NCBI GenBank assembly: GCA_031761405.1 | Contig: JASEVX010000008.1 | Span: 45,870,507-45,934,506, forward strand | Reading direction: 5' to 3' | From: Serripes groenlandicus | Lineage: Eukaryota; Mollusca; Bivalvia; Cardiida; Cardiidae | Length of the DNA: 64,000 bases | Shown: in pieces, positions 32,398 through 43,511 of the stretch | Numbering within the stretch: the first letter of the stretch is position 1 | How the letters are laid out: every line of letters begins with the position of its first letter | The notes under the pieces: model-generated | What the model was told of the DNA's origin: nothing | What the model saw: the letters and a program-made list of their open reading frames with translations, nothing else | The model's database searches: none | Translations under genes and position numbers: made by a program

Positions 32398-32575
32398 CTT
32401 CCCGGGTTCGATCACCAGTCGCGGCACGACGACGGTTATTGTGGTGTGCCCTTGGGCAAGACACATTTCTTATTCTAGTACTGGTTTGTTTACGCAGGGA
32501 TCATGAATAAGTGAATTGTCGACTTGATAAAACTGAAATAATGTTTAAAACGGCGTAAAACTCCATTAAAACAAA
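32398..32575 (+). mobile_element. SINE-1, 5'-truncated
   Basis: Starts at the B-box CCCGGGTTCGATCACC, continues with GTGTGCCCTTGGGCAAGACAC, CTAGTACTGGTTTGTTTACG, shared 3' module and CATTAAAACAAAC tail. Confidence 0.85.
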
Positions 32576-32579
32576 CTTT

Positions 32580-33650
32580 TATATTGGTTTGAACTTAGTA
32601 ACTATGATCTTGACCTTGATATTTGACCCCACTTGCAATAGCATATTGTCAAGTCTATAATTACGAGCGGACGAAAACGGTGCAAAAGTATGGTCCATCT
32701 GGTATTCGTAAGGAATTTAAAGCCACAAAACAGCGTGTGTACACTAGAAACATAGTTGATTCGTTTGTTTTCTTTTTTTAACCGCAAAACGGTTGTATTT
32801 CTCAGTTCCAACGCAAAACTATTCAAATTTTCTTTTTTTTTCTTTTTCCGTCCTGATTTTTTCTTGTTTATGTGTTCAATGGGAATAGAAAACTTTAATG
32901 AAGTTGTCATGAGCTGAGGATTGAGAATACAGTTATTTCTCCCGTAAATTCGAGCAAACTCCAGCCGCAACATACAAAAACGTACCTTTTGGGATTCTGG
33001 AAACGTTATGACGCAATGAATAATGAATGTTTGAGTTTTGCCTGGTTTAACTACACCTAAAAGCATCATGAACTGAAATGAGCGAGTAAATATATTATTA
33101 CATTTCATTGCCGGCATCAAATAACGGGACCTGTTGCTTAAAATCGTCAATTGTAGGCTAATAATTAAAATTGGTGGCGATATAGAACAGCATAAATCTT
33201 TGAAAATTGGATTTCTTTTACGTCGTTTTAAACGGAAATTTAGTTACATGTATAAAACGTCATTTAGTTTACCTAACGTGCGATTCCAGGTTTCTTCGCA
33301 GCAATACTCTACTCAATATTCTTCCAAAACAATGGATTTCCATCCGATATAGCCTTTTTAGACCTTATATTTGAACCATGTTACTACAATGGGTCATTAT
33401 AGTCTAAAGAGTTGCCGTGAGTAAATTTTCAAACAGTAATATCAGAACAGACTACGCGGACGTAGCATAGGTTGTTCTAGAACTTCGCTGATTGCTAAGT
33501 CTCCAATTGCGTTACCCTAATCGTCAAAGCTCGTTCCCAAATAAAATGTTGTAATTCCCGCATTTGATGTGATGTGATAACAGAGCAGTAAACAGCACAG
33601 CTCCCTTTAGGCACTGTAGGCACGTGCCTACACATGTTTTCTCAAAATGC
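32580..33650. other. No supported gene
   Basis: Contains the longest frame outside obvious repeats (minus strand, 32602-33150, 182 codons), but it has a Lys run from an A-rich tract, no domain and no splice or start context. Treated as chance. Confidence 0.5.
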
Positions 33651-33656
33651 CCCAAA

Positions 33657-33905
33657 ATGCAGCTGCGGCGATAGACATCTGCGTAATGTATGGACCAGAT
33701 CAGCCTGCGCTGTCCGCGCAGACTGATCCGGCCGACACATTCCGTCTTAGGGGGATAAATGTATAGAGTAGTGATTCCTGAAACAGAAAATCCACAGGAG
33801 GCGAAAGGTGTCTATCCGGGTAGGCCTGTGTGGCATGCTTAGGCTGATACGGGTCGATACTTTACGCAGAGTCCACAATGTTGATTTTCTCACGAGACGA
33901 CCTAC
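33657..33905 (-). mobile_element. MITE-E, truncated dimer derivative
   Basis: Starts at the dimer junction GCAGCTGCGGCGATAGACAT seen at 15950, then a full MITE-E body, ending GTTGATTTTCTCACGAGACG. The other terminus is absent. Confidence 0.78.
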
Positions 33906-34211
33906 ACATTGATTATTGCAAAGCTACGCCCCTGAAACGGCTAGGACGAAAATACTCATGTGTATCGAAGAATTGAAATTGAATGGGGCTACATGACGGA
34001 AAGGAGCACAGGCAATTACATCTGCTACTATAAATTAAATTGATCCAAATCACAGCGGATCCTAAGGTTATACCGTTAATGTGAATGGAATTTTAGTTGA
34101 CGTCTGGGTCCAAAAACTGTTACGATAACTGCGGCAACAGGATCTCTCGAAAGAAAATATAGGGCAGAACAGGTTCAGAATTTGGTTTTCGAACATACTT
34201 GCATTGTATAT

Positions 34212-34436
34212 TTAACCCTCTTTTTTTCCCCACTAGCAGACGCTATGTTTCGCATTTTCAACCGACATTTGAGAACATTGTGGCAAAAGTGGACACTGCT
34301 CTTGACTGATGAGCAATTTCCCCTTTATCTCATGTTTTCAACTCTTTTCAATAATCAATTTTAAGTTTAGAGAGATGTTGCATAGTTTTGTCTATGTTTT
34401 TGAAAGACAGATGTGTTGTAAGAGGGAAAGGGTCAC
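34212..34436 (+). mobile_element. PAL-C MITE, diverged
   Basis: TTTAACCCTC..CCCCACTAGCAGACGC start, CTCTTGACTGATGAGC in place of the perfect apex, end AGAGGGAAAGGGTC. Old copy. Confidence 0.6.
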
Positions 34437-34804
34437 AGTAAATTTATTTTTTGATAAATGGAATCATCTAACATATAAACATATAAACCGGCCTTTTTAT
34501 AGTACGGTTCGGGCATCCAGAAAATTATTTCGCCGAACGGTTTTGTAATGAAATATGCACTTAAGGCACATAGAATATCTGCACGACAATCCTTAAACGG
34601 AATGTGTGGCTATTACAAAAATTGAGCTAATTCCTCACTGGATGATGGTCTATTTTCTTGCAAAGCTGCGTATTTATAAATAAGCTCTACCAAATATTAG
34701 GGATTCGTCATGCATTTCCGTTAACATACTTTAAAACAGAAGTTATGACTGGGGTTGAATTATGAATGATGCATCGGCGTCAGAAATGAAATAATACGGG
34801 TAGC

Positions 34805-34880
34805 AATGGGTTAATTACCAAGGACACACCGTGAAATTACTAAAATAATTTTGAAAACTGCGCGAAACGCCAATCAAAAC
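34805..34880 (+). mobile_element. SINE 3' module fragment
   Basis: CACCGTGAAATTACTAAAATAATTTTGAAAAC..CGCCAATCAAAACC, a decayed 3' module. Confidence 0.5.
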
Positions 34881-34889
34881 CTCTTCGAT

Positions 34890-34953
34890 TAACTCTTTCA
34901 GCGCCAAAGGCAATATTGAGGTTTTTGCAAACAATACTGATTCAGGCGAGAGC
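34890..34953 (-). mobile_element. PAL-A MITE fragment
   Basis: TTAACTCTTTCAGCGCC to CAAACAATACTGATTCAGG, ending before the apex. Followed by a short SINE-2 tail ACCAAACAATCAATCAA (34967-34985). Confidence 0.8.
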
Positions 34954-35296
34954 GGCGAGAACAGCGAGAGCACCAAACAATCAATCAAGTCAACAGTATG
35001 GAGTCGGGCTAACCGGCGCATCAGCATCGCCTGACCAAGCTCTATACTGTTCGCTACTCAAATTAACATATTGATATGTCTAGAATGGGTAAGCATGCAT
35101 CTTAAATTGAAATTCATAAAAGACCCATGAGCCGCGTATGAGACGTGTTTTCTTAATGACACTGCGATTTGGAATCATATAAAGTGATATTGAGCATGCT
35201 GCTACATGGGCTACACTTCTAGTTTTTATATCAGAATATGCAGTTTTAGTCCATATGATATATATGTGGACGGTGAAGACTCACTTGAGTCTTTGA

Positions 35297-35510
35297 CCAC
35301 CTTGGTGGCTAAGTAGTCGAGCGTCCGCCTCGGTTGCGGGAGGTCGTAGATTCAATTCTTGGTCGAGTCATACCAAATACTTTGTAGTAATAACTGACTA
35401 GCTAGTGCAGGATAAAATGTACCAGTATTACTCGTAACTTACCCAGGAAAAGCCGTGATATAATTGTGTTTTTTTTAAAGCGTCGTGTAACACCATTTAA
35501 ACCAGATTAT
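35297..35510 (+). mobile_element. SINE-2
   Basis: Head CTTGGTGGCTAAGTAGTCGAGCG (A-box region), diverged B-box GATTCAATTCTTGGTCG, CATACCAAATACTTTG, AGTATTACTCGTAACTTACCC and 3' module AAGCCGTGATATAATTG. The middle is slightly shortened. Confidence 0.85.
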
Positions 35511-35579
35511 CATGTCGTGCTAGATGCTAACAAAGATCAGTTGATGCCATGCATTTGAAACACTACAAGTACAGATGAT

Positions 35580-35692
35580 CTTGTGTCAGGATAAATGGAC
35601 CAGTAGTACTGGTAACTTACCCAGTAAAAGCCGTGATGTAACCCAAAGAGTGTTTAAAGCGACGTAAAGCACCAAACAATCAATCAATCACG
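35580..35692 (+). mobile_element. SINE-2 3' part
   Basis: GTGTCAGGATAAATGGACCAG, TAGTACTGGTAACTTACCC, 3' module and (AATC)n tail. Confidence 0.85.
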
Positions 35693-35744
35693 TGAGTCTT
35701 TACTGTATACAGATGCATTAAGACCCCAATTCGCTACAAACCGT

Positions 35745-35958
35745 TTAACTCTTTCAGCGCCAAACTGTTTCAAGTAGACTCTTCCATGTCCAAAATCGGG
35801 CGTCTCCAATTCTCATGTAATAAAAGTTTGGACTATTTTGATAAATAAAAGGCAAACAATGCTGATTTCAGGTGACACAGCTCGTTACGAGCTGACTCGC
35901 CTGAATCAGCATTGTTTGCCAAAAACCTCAATATCGCCTTTGGCGCTGAAAGAGTTAA
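35745..35958 (+). mobile_element. PAL-A MITE, full length
   Basis: TTAACTCTTTCAGCGCC / GGCGCTGAAAGAGTTAA, 214 bp. One of the best preserved copies; hairpin arms CAAACAATGCTGATTTCAGG and inverse around GCTCGTTACGAGC. Confidence 0.93.
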
Positions 35959-35959
35959 A

Positions 35960-36465
35960 TGCATTCTAACAAAAAGGAAACCGATTTTTAACAGTCTGGT
36001 GTATTGTCTGTAGCACTCTAGTAAATCTCCAATTGTCATACTCATTATTTCTGTCTGGATGAGACAATTCAAATCCTGTTCTAGTTATACAATGTGCGGT
36101 GAAATGTAACTGCGATCCTAGACTCGATTTGTTTCTAATACAATGTGTTATCTGCAAGGCATTTCATCGATATCTAATTAGAATCTGTTACCTTCCATAC
36201 TTCATGTTAAGGATTGGTGGATTTTAAAAATATATATACAAAGTTGAGCTAATGTATATCGTTTGTAAATCTGTCACAACGTTTTTTATATCCATTTTGC
36301 TAAATGTCATCTTCATCTTTGTTGAGTAAATTCAATCTCAAAATGTGTACTTTCATTTGATCTCATCCAATTTTTGTTTGATATATGAATGAAATACTCA
36401 TAGGCTTTCCCCCATCTGAATGACATATTTAATGTTTTTGTCAATGTAAATTTCTATATGAAAAT
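35960..36465. other. No recognised feature
   Basis: AT-rich, no ORF or repeat supported. Confidence 0.5.
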
Positions 36466-36469
36466 TCGT

Positions 36470-36612
36470 CTAGTTGCTTGGAAGGACTGCTAGGTGGAGA
36501 ACTTGTGTGTGAAAGCCATGGAACACATGGGTAGGTGAGCTGATCGCCGTGATATGTTATATGAGTAAAATAAATGTTGGGAAAGGCGGTGAACCGAATA
36601 AATCGATCGAAA
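36470..36612 (+). mobile_element. SINE-3 3' part, diverged
   Basis: TTGCTTGGAAGGACTGC, GGGTAGGTGAGCTGATCGCC, GTGATATGTTATATGAG and GGCGGTGAACCG give a decayed SINE-3 body and 3' module. Confidence 0.5.
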
Positions 36613-36614
36613 AA

Positions 36615-37175
36615 AAGAAAAATAACGAGTGTTATGTGAGTTTACATTGTACTCTAGCGAAACAAAGCTTTTCTGAAAGAATCACTTATGAATTCATATT
36701 AATTTTAAAAACATATAAATATAAATGCAAACATTCCTTTTGCAAGGATACTTAACCTTCTAAGGCTTTCCTCTTTTTATAAATGTAGATCTTTTGCTTG
36801 AAAATACTTACAAAGCATGTTTTAAAAGGAGGGTGTGCCCATGGTACGCGTAAACTTACCAATCATCAATATAAAAACCTTTACACATACTTTAGACATA
36901 GCTGTTGCGACATAATTATGTCGCAAAGGCTTTAGATCGGGATGTACATTTACAATACAATACCGTGAATACAATACAAAATATTTAATTTGCAATCATG
37001 AACAAGCAGTACAAATAACAAAATACAATGTATGTAGAAAAGCAACATAACTCATTGATACGTTTGGATGTCAATAAGTTACCTGGAACTTGTAGTATAA
37101 ATATATATAATTTAGTAAGTGTTGCATCATCAAAAGCATTATCGTCCCAATTAAACACATATATTTTGTATAAAC
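36615..37175. other. No recognised feature
   Basis: AT-rich. A short perfect palindrome-like TGCGACATAATTATGTCGCA (36906-36925) is present. No gene seen. Confidence 0.5.
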
Positions 37176-37179
37176 ACTT

Positions 37180-37340
37180 TCTCACACACAACAAATCTGC
37201 AGCAGACGACTTTGAAATCATCTTGGCAAAAATGAAAAATCTCAGTTAATAAATGTATATGTACATTAAGTGAATATAGTTGAAAACATTGAGGCAAAAT
37301 AAGAAATTGCTCATGATGATGTCGTCTGCATGTGGTAACT
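37180..37340 (+). mobile_element. PAL-C MITE, fragment
   Basis: AATCTGCAGCAGACGACTTTG, then TTGAAAACATTGAGGCAAAAT and GAAATTGCTC; the right arm is lost apart from GTCGTCTGCATGTGG. Confidence 0.6.
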
Positions 37341-37561
37341 CATTGTAGTGTTGAGAAGTTCTGATGCTTCACTTCAAAGTGTATTATGATAAAGTCAAAA
37401 GTTTCACGCCCCATTGGACCCAGCGGTTTATTTTCATGTTTTGGCCATGCAAACAAAAGCGAATGTTATCGAAACATATGTAAATACAATTCTATAAAAG
37501 TATAGTGATCAAAAGCACACAATTCATTATAAAAACAGACATATTGATTGCACTGCAAGTA

Positions 37562-37791
37562 TTAACCCTTTTCCTCATATAGACGCTTTCTGACGCCTCT
37601 GCAGCAGACGGCCTTTTGAAAACATAGTGACAGAAGAAGAAATTGCTCAAAACGAGCAATTTTTCCTTTTGCCACAATGTTTTCCACTTTTAGTCATAGG
37701 TTATCCATTCAATAAAAGAGATTTTCCATATTTTAACAAAATATGTTGAAAGCCGTCTGCTGCAAAATTGTCGTATGAGGGAAAGGGTTAA
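37562..37791 (-). mobile_element. PAL-C MITE, full length
   Basis: TTAACCCTTTTCCTCAT / ATGAGGGAAAGGGTTAA, 230 bp, apex GCTCAAAACGAGC. Reverse orientation relative to 22130-22359. Confidence 0.92.
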
Positions 37792-37929
37792 GAAGTAATC
37801 GTGCTCATCTTCCCACTACTTGTCACACATTTCAAATTTTACGCTCGATTTTACCCCCCATTGTTCATATTAACGTTTTGTTTTACTGTTAACGAAAGCG
37901 AAGTTTAACTATATATGTTTGGAGAAAAT

Positions 37930-38428
37930 AGATTGATTGATTGAATCATTGTTTTTGTGTTTTATGCCGTTTTCAACAAATTTATAGTTATGTCACGGCG
38001 TTTCCTTGGTAAGTTAATTAAACATTATTTATTTCACATCGATTTCGAAGCAAGCTTTCAGTTTTTATTAATCACGCTTGATGTCTGCTTCCTGTAGACT
38101 TAACGAATACTCACGCCGTTTGTGTGGAAAAATGAAAAAGTCAGGACCCGTTCATCATGGGACTCTAACCAGAGACCTTTGATACGAGAGGCCGACGCCC
38201 TACCTCTGCACCACTGTCTTCCATTGTGTGGTAAGTTAGCAGTACTACTGGTGTATTTATCCAGACACAAGCCAGTCAGTCGTAATGCTAACCTGGCAAC
38301 CATGAGCGCGCCAAAAAGGGCAGCCATTACTACCAATTTTAAAGTATTTGCGATTATCCGGCCGTGGATCGAACTCGCGACCTCCCGCACCAAGGTAGGA
38401 CGCTCAAACACTACACTACCAAGGCGGT
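37930..38428 (-). mobile_element. SINE-2, full length, split by SINE-4
   Basis: 3' module and (AATC)n tail at 37930-38016, body and head at 38229-38428 (AGTACTACTGGTG, GATCGAACTCGCGACC B-box complement, CACTACACTACCAAGGCGG A-box complement). The SINE-4 insertion sits within TGGTAAGTTA. Confidence 0.88.
38007..38238 (-). mobile_element. SINE-4 inserted in SINE-2, 10-bp TSD
   Basis: Element 38017-38228 lies between TGGTAAGTTA repeats (38007-38016, 38229-38238). Sense (minus) strand: A-box-like CAGTGGTGCAGAGGTAGGG, B-box-like GGTTAGAGTCCC, then a body without the shared SINE 3' module. A distinct tRNA-derived family of about 212 bp; a second copy is at 21843. Confidence 0.85.
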
Positions 38429-38451
38429 TGTAGAAAACAGAAGCAATGATA

Positions 38452-39222
38452 CTTTGGCGTGTCAATATGCTAAAGAAAGTGTATTACAGTACGCATTGTT
38501 AAAGGCTCTACTCTATCTTTGGCGTGTCAATAAGTTAAAGAAAATGTATCACAGTACGCATTGTTAAAGGCTCTACTCTATCTTTGGCGTGTCAATAAGT
38601 TAAAGAAAATGTATCACAGTACGCATTGTTAAAGGCTCTACTCTATCTTTGGCGTGTCAATAAGTTAAAGAAAATGTATCACAGTACGCATTGTTAAAGG
38701 CTCTACTCTATCTTTGGCGTGTCAATAAGTTAAAGAAAATGTATCACAGTACGCATTGTTAAAGGCTCTACTCTATCTTTGGCGTGTCAATAAGCTAAAG
38801 AAAATGTATCACAGTACGCATTGTTAAAGGCTCTACTCTATCTTTGGCGTGTCAATAAGTTAAAGAAAATGTATCACAGTACGCATTGTTAAAGGCTCTA
38901 CTCTATCTTTGGCGTGTCAATAAGTTAAAGAAAATGTATCACAGTACGCATTGTTAAAGGCTCTACTCTATCTTTGGCGTGTCAATAAGCTAAAGAAAAT
39001 GTATCACAGTACGCATTGTTAAAGGCTCTACTCTATCTTTGGCGTGTCAATAAGCTAAAGAAAATGTATCACAGTACGCATTGTTAAAGGCTCTACTCTA
39101 TCTTTGGCGTGTCAATAAGTTAAAGAAAATGTATCACAGTACGCATTGTTAAAGGCTCTACTCTATCTTTGGCGTGTCAATAAGTTAAAGAAAATGTATC
39201 ACAGTACGCATTGTTAAAGGCT
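38452..39222 (+). repeat. 65-bp tandem array, 12 copies
   Basis: CTTTGGCGTGTCAATAAG recurs every 65 bp. Units are nearly identical, the main variant being AAGCTAAAG against AAGTTAAAG (copies 1, 6, 9 and 10 have C). The first copy is the most diverged. Recent expansion. Open frames are incidental. Confidence 0.97.
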
Positions 39223-39428
39223 GAATACGTTAATTGTTTTACGATCAAATGCATTACCACAGAAACTTGACGACAGTGTCAGGGGACAAATATCAAACTG
39301 CAATTTGAGCTTTAAAATGTACTAAACGCATCAATTAAGGTAGAGTGAATTGCATGAGACAATAGCGCTTAAGATGGAGCGTTAAATTACGACTTTAAAT
39401 CGTGTTTTAACCTAGATATCTTGGTATG

Positions 39429-39658
39429 TTAACCCTTTCCCTCATACGGCAATTCTGCAGCAGACGACTTTGAACATATTTTGTCAAAAAATAGAAAATC
39501 TCTTTAATTGAATGGATAACCTATGACAAAAAGTGGAAAACATTGTGGCAAAAGAAGAAATTGCACGTTTTGTGCAATTTCTTGTTTTGTTACTATGTTT
39601 TTAAAAAGCCGTCTGCTGCAGAGGCGTCAGAGAGCGTCTATATGAGGGTAAGGGTTAA
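39429..39658 (+). mobile_element. PAL-C MITE, full length
   Basis: TTAACCCTTTCCCTCAT / GAGGGTAAGGGTTAA, 230 bp; apex variant GCACGTTTTGTGC, a compensated change that keeps pairing. Confidence 0.9.
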
Positions 39659-39989
39659 AATACACGTCATCCATCGATAACGAAACCAATCAAAATCTGA
39701 GCCAATGCTAATAAAAAGCGACTAGCGATAATGAAGATCAAGCTTTGCCTACGTACAGCCTTGTCATAATCTGCACTGTTTGCGATCTAGGACAAGCGCC
39801 ATTAATTGGTGTACTGTCGGAATGAGTTGGTCGATTCTTCTACGTGGAACCACATAATGCACTTACTGTGTTAATGCATATACTGTTTTCAAAAGCTAAA
39901 AAAACCATTGTTGAATTTTGCATGTGAAGTGCATATACTTTTGCGTTGCCAATAACAAAAGAACAAAAAAAAAGAACAAAATAACGCGT

Positions 39990-40915
39990 TATGCAATGCT
40001 ATTCGATAAAAATCAAACAGAAAATTAATTTAGCATCGTGGAAAGTTATCGAAACCGAGAAGCTGGGTTCAAATTACCAAACGATAAACAGTCTACAACA
40101 GCGGATTCTTAAAACAATAATCAGACTCATGATCTAAAGCTAGATAGCAATAAACATATTAAGACAAAAAAAGAAACAACCGCCAAGTGTAACGAAATAC
40201 TGTTCGATGAAAGTCAATCACAGAACTAGTTTAGCATCGTGTGTCGTTATCGACTCCGTAAAGCCGTGTTCAAATTATCGAACAATAAACAGTCTACAAA
40301 ATCGGATTCTTGAAACAATAATCAGTTTAAGGATCCAAAGCTAGACAGAAAAAAAAATGATAAGAAAAAGAACCCAACTACAACCGCCATGAGTAATGAA
40401 ACACTGTTCGATTAAATCGACTGAACTTCAGATACCCAACTGTCGAAAACAAATAGAATTTCCAATTTTAAGAAAATAAGTGTTATTTTTGTATTTGGGG
40501 CATTAAAATATGATAACTGTCAGTAACGGGGTAAGTCTTTTTAAATAGGAAACCCTTTCATCGGGACAATTGAAAACGACTCTAGTTCACTTTATTGATA
40601 AAAAACGATACATTTTCTACCCTGGTTTTACTTGGATAACATAAAGAATAACATTTAAGGTGTTTTCTTTCGTGCCATCTGGATTTCAGTCGCTTTAAAG
40701 TCAATCGCAGAACAAGTTTAGCGCACGAAAGGCCGGGTTCAAATTATCGAGCAATAACCAGTCTACCAAATCGGATTCTTAAAACAATAGTCAGACTAAG
40801 GATCCAAAGCTGGATAGACAAAAATAATGAATAAAAACAATCTCAACTCCCGCCAAGAGTAATGGCATGCTATACGATGAAAGTCAAACAGAGAAAACTG
40901 GTGAAGCATCGACAA
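39990..40915 (+). repeat. ~206-bp diverged tandem repeat, 3 copies
   Basis: Blocks near 39990, 40200 and 40690 share AAACAGTCTAC / CGGATTCTT / AAACAATAATCAG / AAAGCTAGA in order. The last two are separated by about 263 bp of unrelated DNA (40415-40685). Confidence 0.65.
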
Positions 40916-41221
40916 TAATCCCGCCTAATGTGATTTTATCAGCACAAATTGGAGACGGGTTCCCTTCGGGAATATTGACCAATCAGAATCGTGTATCAGT
41001 CTGATGAAACCATTAGCCTGTATGATTGAATAACACATGTACACGCATACGGTCGTGAATTATCCTTGTACAAGATTGCATTAGAAATTAAAGACAGACT
41101 TTTTCTTGTTATGCATTGAGTAGATCTCCAAATCGTACTATATTCCCGTGAATTGGCCAAATGAGGTCATAGACTGTACCAATAAATAAAATAAAAATGA
41201 TATTCAGATTTTTTTTTCAGA

Positions 41222-41422
41222 TTAACCGTTTCCCACACATAGGCACTTGCTGTCGCCTTTGCAGCTCGGTTGTCTAAAACATTGTTGTCTCTCCTGAAAT
41301 CTGTATTGTTTACCAATTAGACATTAAACTTTACCAAATTTCCTGTTGGACCAAAAATGGAGTGGTCCAATTTTCAACATGGAAGATTCGACTTTGTTAA
41401 ATTCAGCAGCGAACTAGTTAAC
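41222..41422 (-). mobile_element. PAL-D/C mosaic MITE, diverged
   Basis: Left end ATTAACCGTTTCCCACACAT resembles PAL-C; interior TCTCTCCTGAAATCTGTATTG and right end CAGCAGCGAACTAGTTAA with TTTTCAACATGGAAGA resemble PAL-D. The central apex is reduced. Confidence 0.5.
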
Positions 41423-41635
41423 GTGACATGGCTCCTTTTGACGACAGATGAACTTTTCTTGGCGTGTCTATAAACGTTGACGGCCAGGACAAGGACTCTT
41501 AATTAAGGGCAAATGACAAATCATTGCAAATTGCGTCATTCGGTGTTTTTTTACTAATGGCTAAAATTACCGTCTTGAAAGGTCGGAAATGTTATCCGAT
41601 TCGACGAGGTCAATGCTCTATGATTTGTCATTAAT

Positions 41636-41842
41636 CATTCCCATATTCAACACATCTGAAACAGACAACTTAATGAAGGGTCTCCATATATGAAAGTATA
41701 ATTAACGAAAAGGATTGAAAACATTGTGGCAAACGGAGAAATTGCTCGTTATGGGAAATTATTCATTTTGCCACAATGTTTTACAAAGTCGTCTACTGCA
41801 GGGAAGTCTGAAGGCGTATATGTATATGTGGGAAATGATTAA
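41636..41842 (+). mobile_element. PAL-C MITE, diverged
   Basis: Decayed left end CATTCCCATATTCAAC, then GAAAACATTGTGGC, GAAATTGCTCGTTATGG and GTCGTCTACTGCAGGG..GTGGGAAATGATTAAA. Confidence 0.65.
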
Positions 41843-41924
41843 ATCGTGTAAGAACATCATGTTCTGTTTTTGCAAACAAAATGTACATACCTGTAGAAAT
41901 TATGATAGATAGATAGATATATAC

Positions 41925-42165
41925 ATGTAGATATAATTTATTTATTTATTGGGGTTTTACGCCGCTTTCAACATTATTTCAGTTATATCACGGCGACAGT
42001 TCACTTATTCATGATCCCTGGGTAAACAAACCAGTACTAGGCTAGAACATGTGCCTTGCCCAAGGGCACTCCACCATGACCGTAGTGCCGCGACTGGGGA
42101 TCGAACCCGGGACACCCGGTTTCGGAATCCCCGACGCTAACCAGCTGATTCCTATGTAGATATAA
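41925..42165 (-). mobile_element. SINE-1 with 12-bp TSD and A-box deletion
   Basis: Element 41937-42153 between ATGTAGATATAA repeats (41925-41936, 42154-42165). All parts present except about 10 bp (ACTCGACCAC) of the A-box region, so it would be expected to be transcriptionally dead (inference). Confidence 0.92.
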
Positions 42166-42271
42166 ACCTGCATATATTGGCCAACTTTTTTTTAAGTAAG
42201 TACATCGAGGTTTTAAACACAATTTTATAACAAAACATGCGTATTCATCACTTAATATATATTTATTTTTT

Positions 42272-42422
42272 TACTGGATTTTAATGCCGTTTTCAACGGT
42301 ATTTTAGTCATATCGCAGCGAGCAGTAAACCTAACGTATGTTTCCTGGATATCTCGCATCAGTGCTCACACAACATTCTTTCATGGCAACTGGCTTCCTT
42401 CCTTCATAAACGTTTTAGTCAT
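42272..42422 (-). mobile_element. SINE-3 3' part, diverged
   Basis: ATGCCGTTTTCAACGGTATTTTAGTC, GTTTCCTGGATATC, GGCAACTGGCTTCC. Head lost. Confidence 0.65.
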
Positions 42423-42536
42423 AATTACTTTTGCTAATCACCGGAAAGAATGATTGGCCGAACCGGTGTCGTGACGTAATAGACAAAGCACCGTTATTAT
42501 ATAATCCAAATACATCCTTGGAGAGATAGATGGAAT

Positions 42537-42722
42537 GAACTCTTTCAGTGCCGAATTGTTTAAAGTAGACTCTTCCATGTTCAAAATAGGAGGTCTACAT
42601 TTCTCATGCAATTAAAGGTTGGACTATTTTGATAACTAAAAGGCAAACAATGCTGATTTCAGGTGAGACAGCTCGTTAGGAGCTGACTCATCTGAATCAG
42701 TATTGTTGGCAAACACCTCAAT
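42537..42722 (+). mobile_element. PAL-A MITE, 3'-truncated
   Basis: GAACTCTTTCAGTGCCGAATTG through the whole hairpin (apex GCTCGTTAGGAGC), ending at AACACCTCAATG just before the right terminus. Confidence 0.85.
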
Positions 42723-42979
42723 GAGTATGTAATTTATAAAAATGTGTGTGTCCCTTTAGAGCTGCCGTAAATCTCACTTAAACGTATACACACATATAGT
42801 GTCATAAGCACGTGTTCTGTTTCCCCCCCCTCCCCCCATTCCCAATCGTACGATACAATAAACACCTGAGCTATACAATCGGAGAACTAGAAAATCACCG
42901 CTTCTCTTTTATCATATAGTTATATGGACTACCTTACATGTTTTATACCGAAACAAATTAGTAAGCGACAATTTGATTG

Positions 42980-43080
42980 GTTGACGCAAAGGTCAATCTG
43001 AGACGACCTGTATGGGTCAGTCATCAGATCTCTATAAGAGCGAGGTCTGATTTATGTTTGTTTTTTAATGAGATTGTAAG
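42980..43080 (+). repeat. Old dispersed repeat, copy 2
   Basis: AAAGGTCAATCTGAGACGACC and TCAGTCATCAGATC to AATGAGATTGTAA parallel 2531-2632. Class unknown. Confidence 0.4.
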
Positions 43081-43267
43081 GCGTCTGCACCAGGAATAAC
43101 GGTAAACTAATGGATTCAATCAACTCGTTGTAATCCTGTAATATGAAAACTCGTAACATGCCTGTCATTCCCATTGTTATACAGTTGCTAGCCATTCCAT
43201 GGTAAAAAGGTACACGTTGACTTTTTTGTTTGTGTGGACCGTGCTGTTCCAGTCTGCGTTTACATCT

Positions 43268-43496
43268 TTAACCCTTTCCCTCATATATACGCTTAATGAC
43301 GCCTCTGCAGCAGACGGCTTTTTAAAAACATAGTGACAAAAGAAGAAATTGCTCAAAACGAGCAATTTCTCCTTTTGCCACAATGTCCTACACTTTTAGC
43401 CATAGGTTATCCATTCAATTATAGAAATTTTCTATTGTTTGACAAAATATTTTCAAAGTCGTCTGCTGCAGATTTGCGTATGAGGGAACTGGTTAA
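43268..43496 (-). mobile_element. PAL-C MITE, full length
   Basis: TTAACCCTTTCCCTCAT / ATGAGGGAACTGGTTAA, 229 bp, apex GCTCAAAACGAGC. Confidence 0.9.
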
Positions 43497-43511
43497 AGTA
43501 TCATCAAGTTT

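Noticed and set aside
32602..33150. 182-codon minus-strand ORF
   Set aside because: Longest non-repeat frame, but with a Lys run from an A-rich tract, no domain, no splice context and random-like composition.
40965..40985. CCAAT-box-like GACCAATCAGAATC
   Set aside because: A single motif without other promoter features or a downstream gene.
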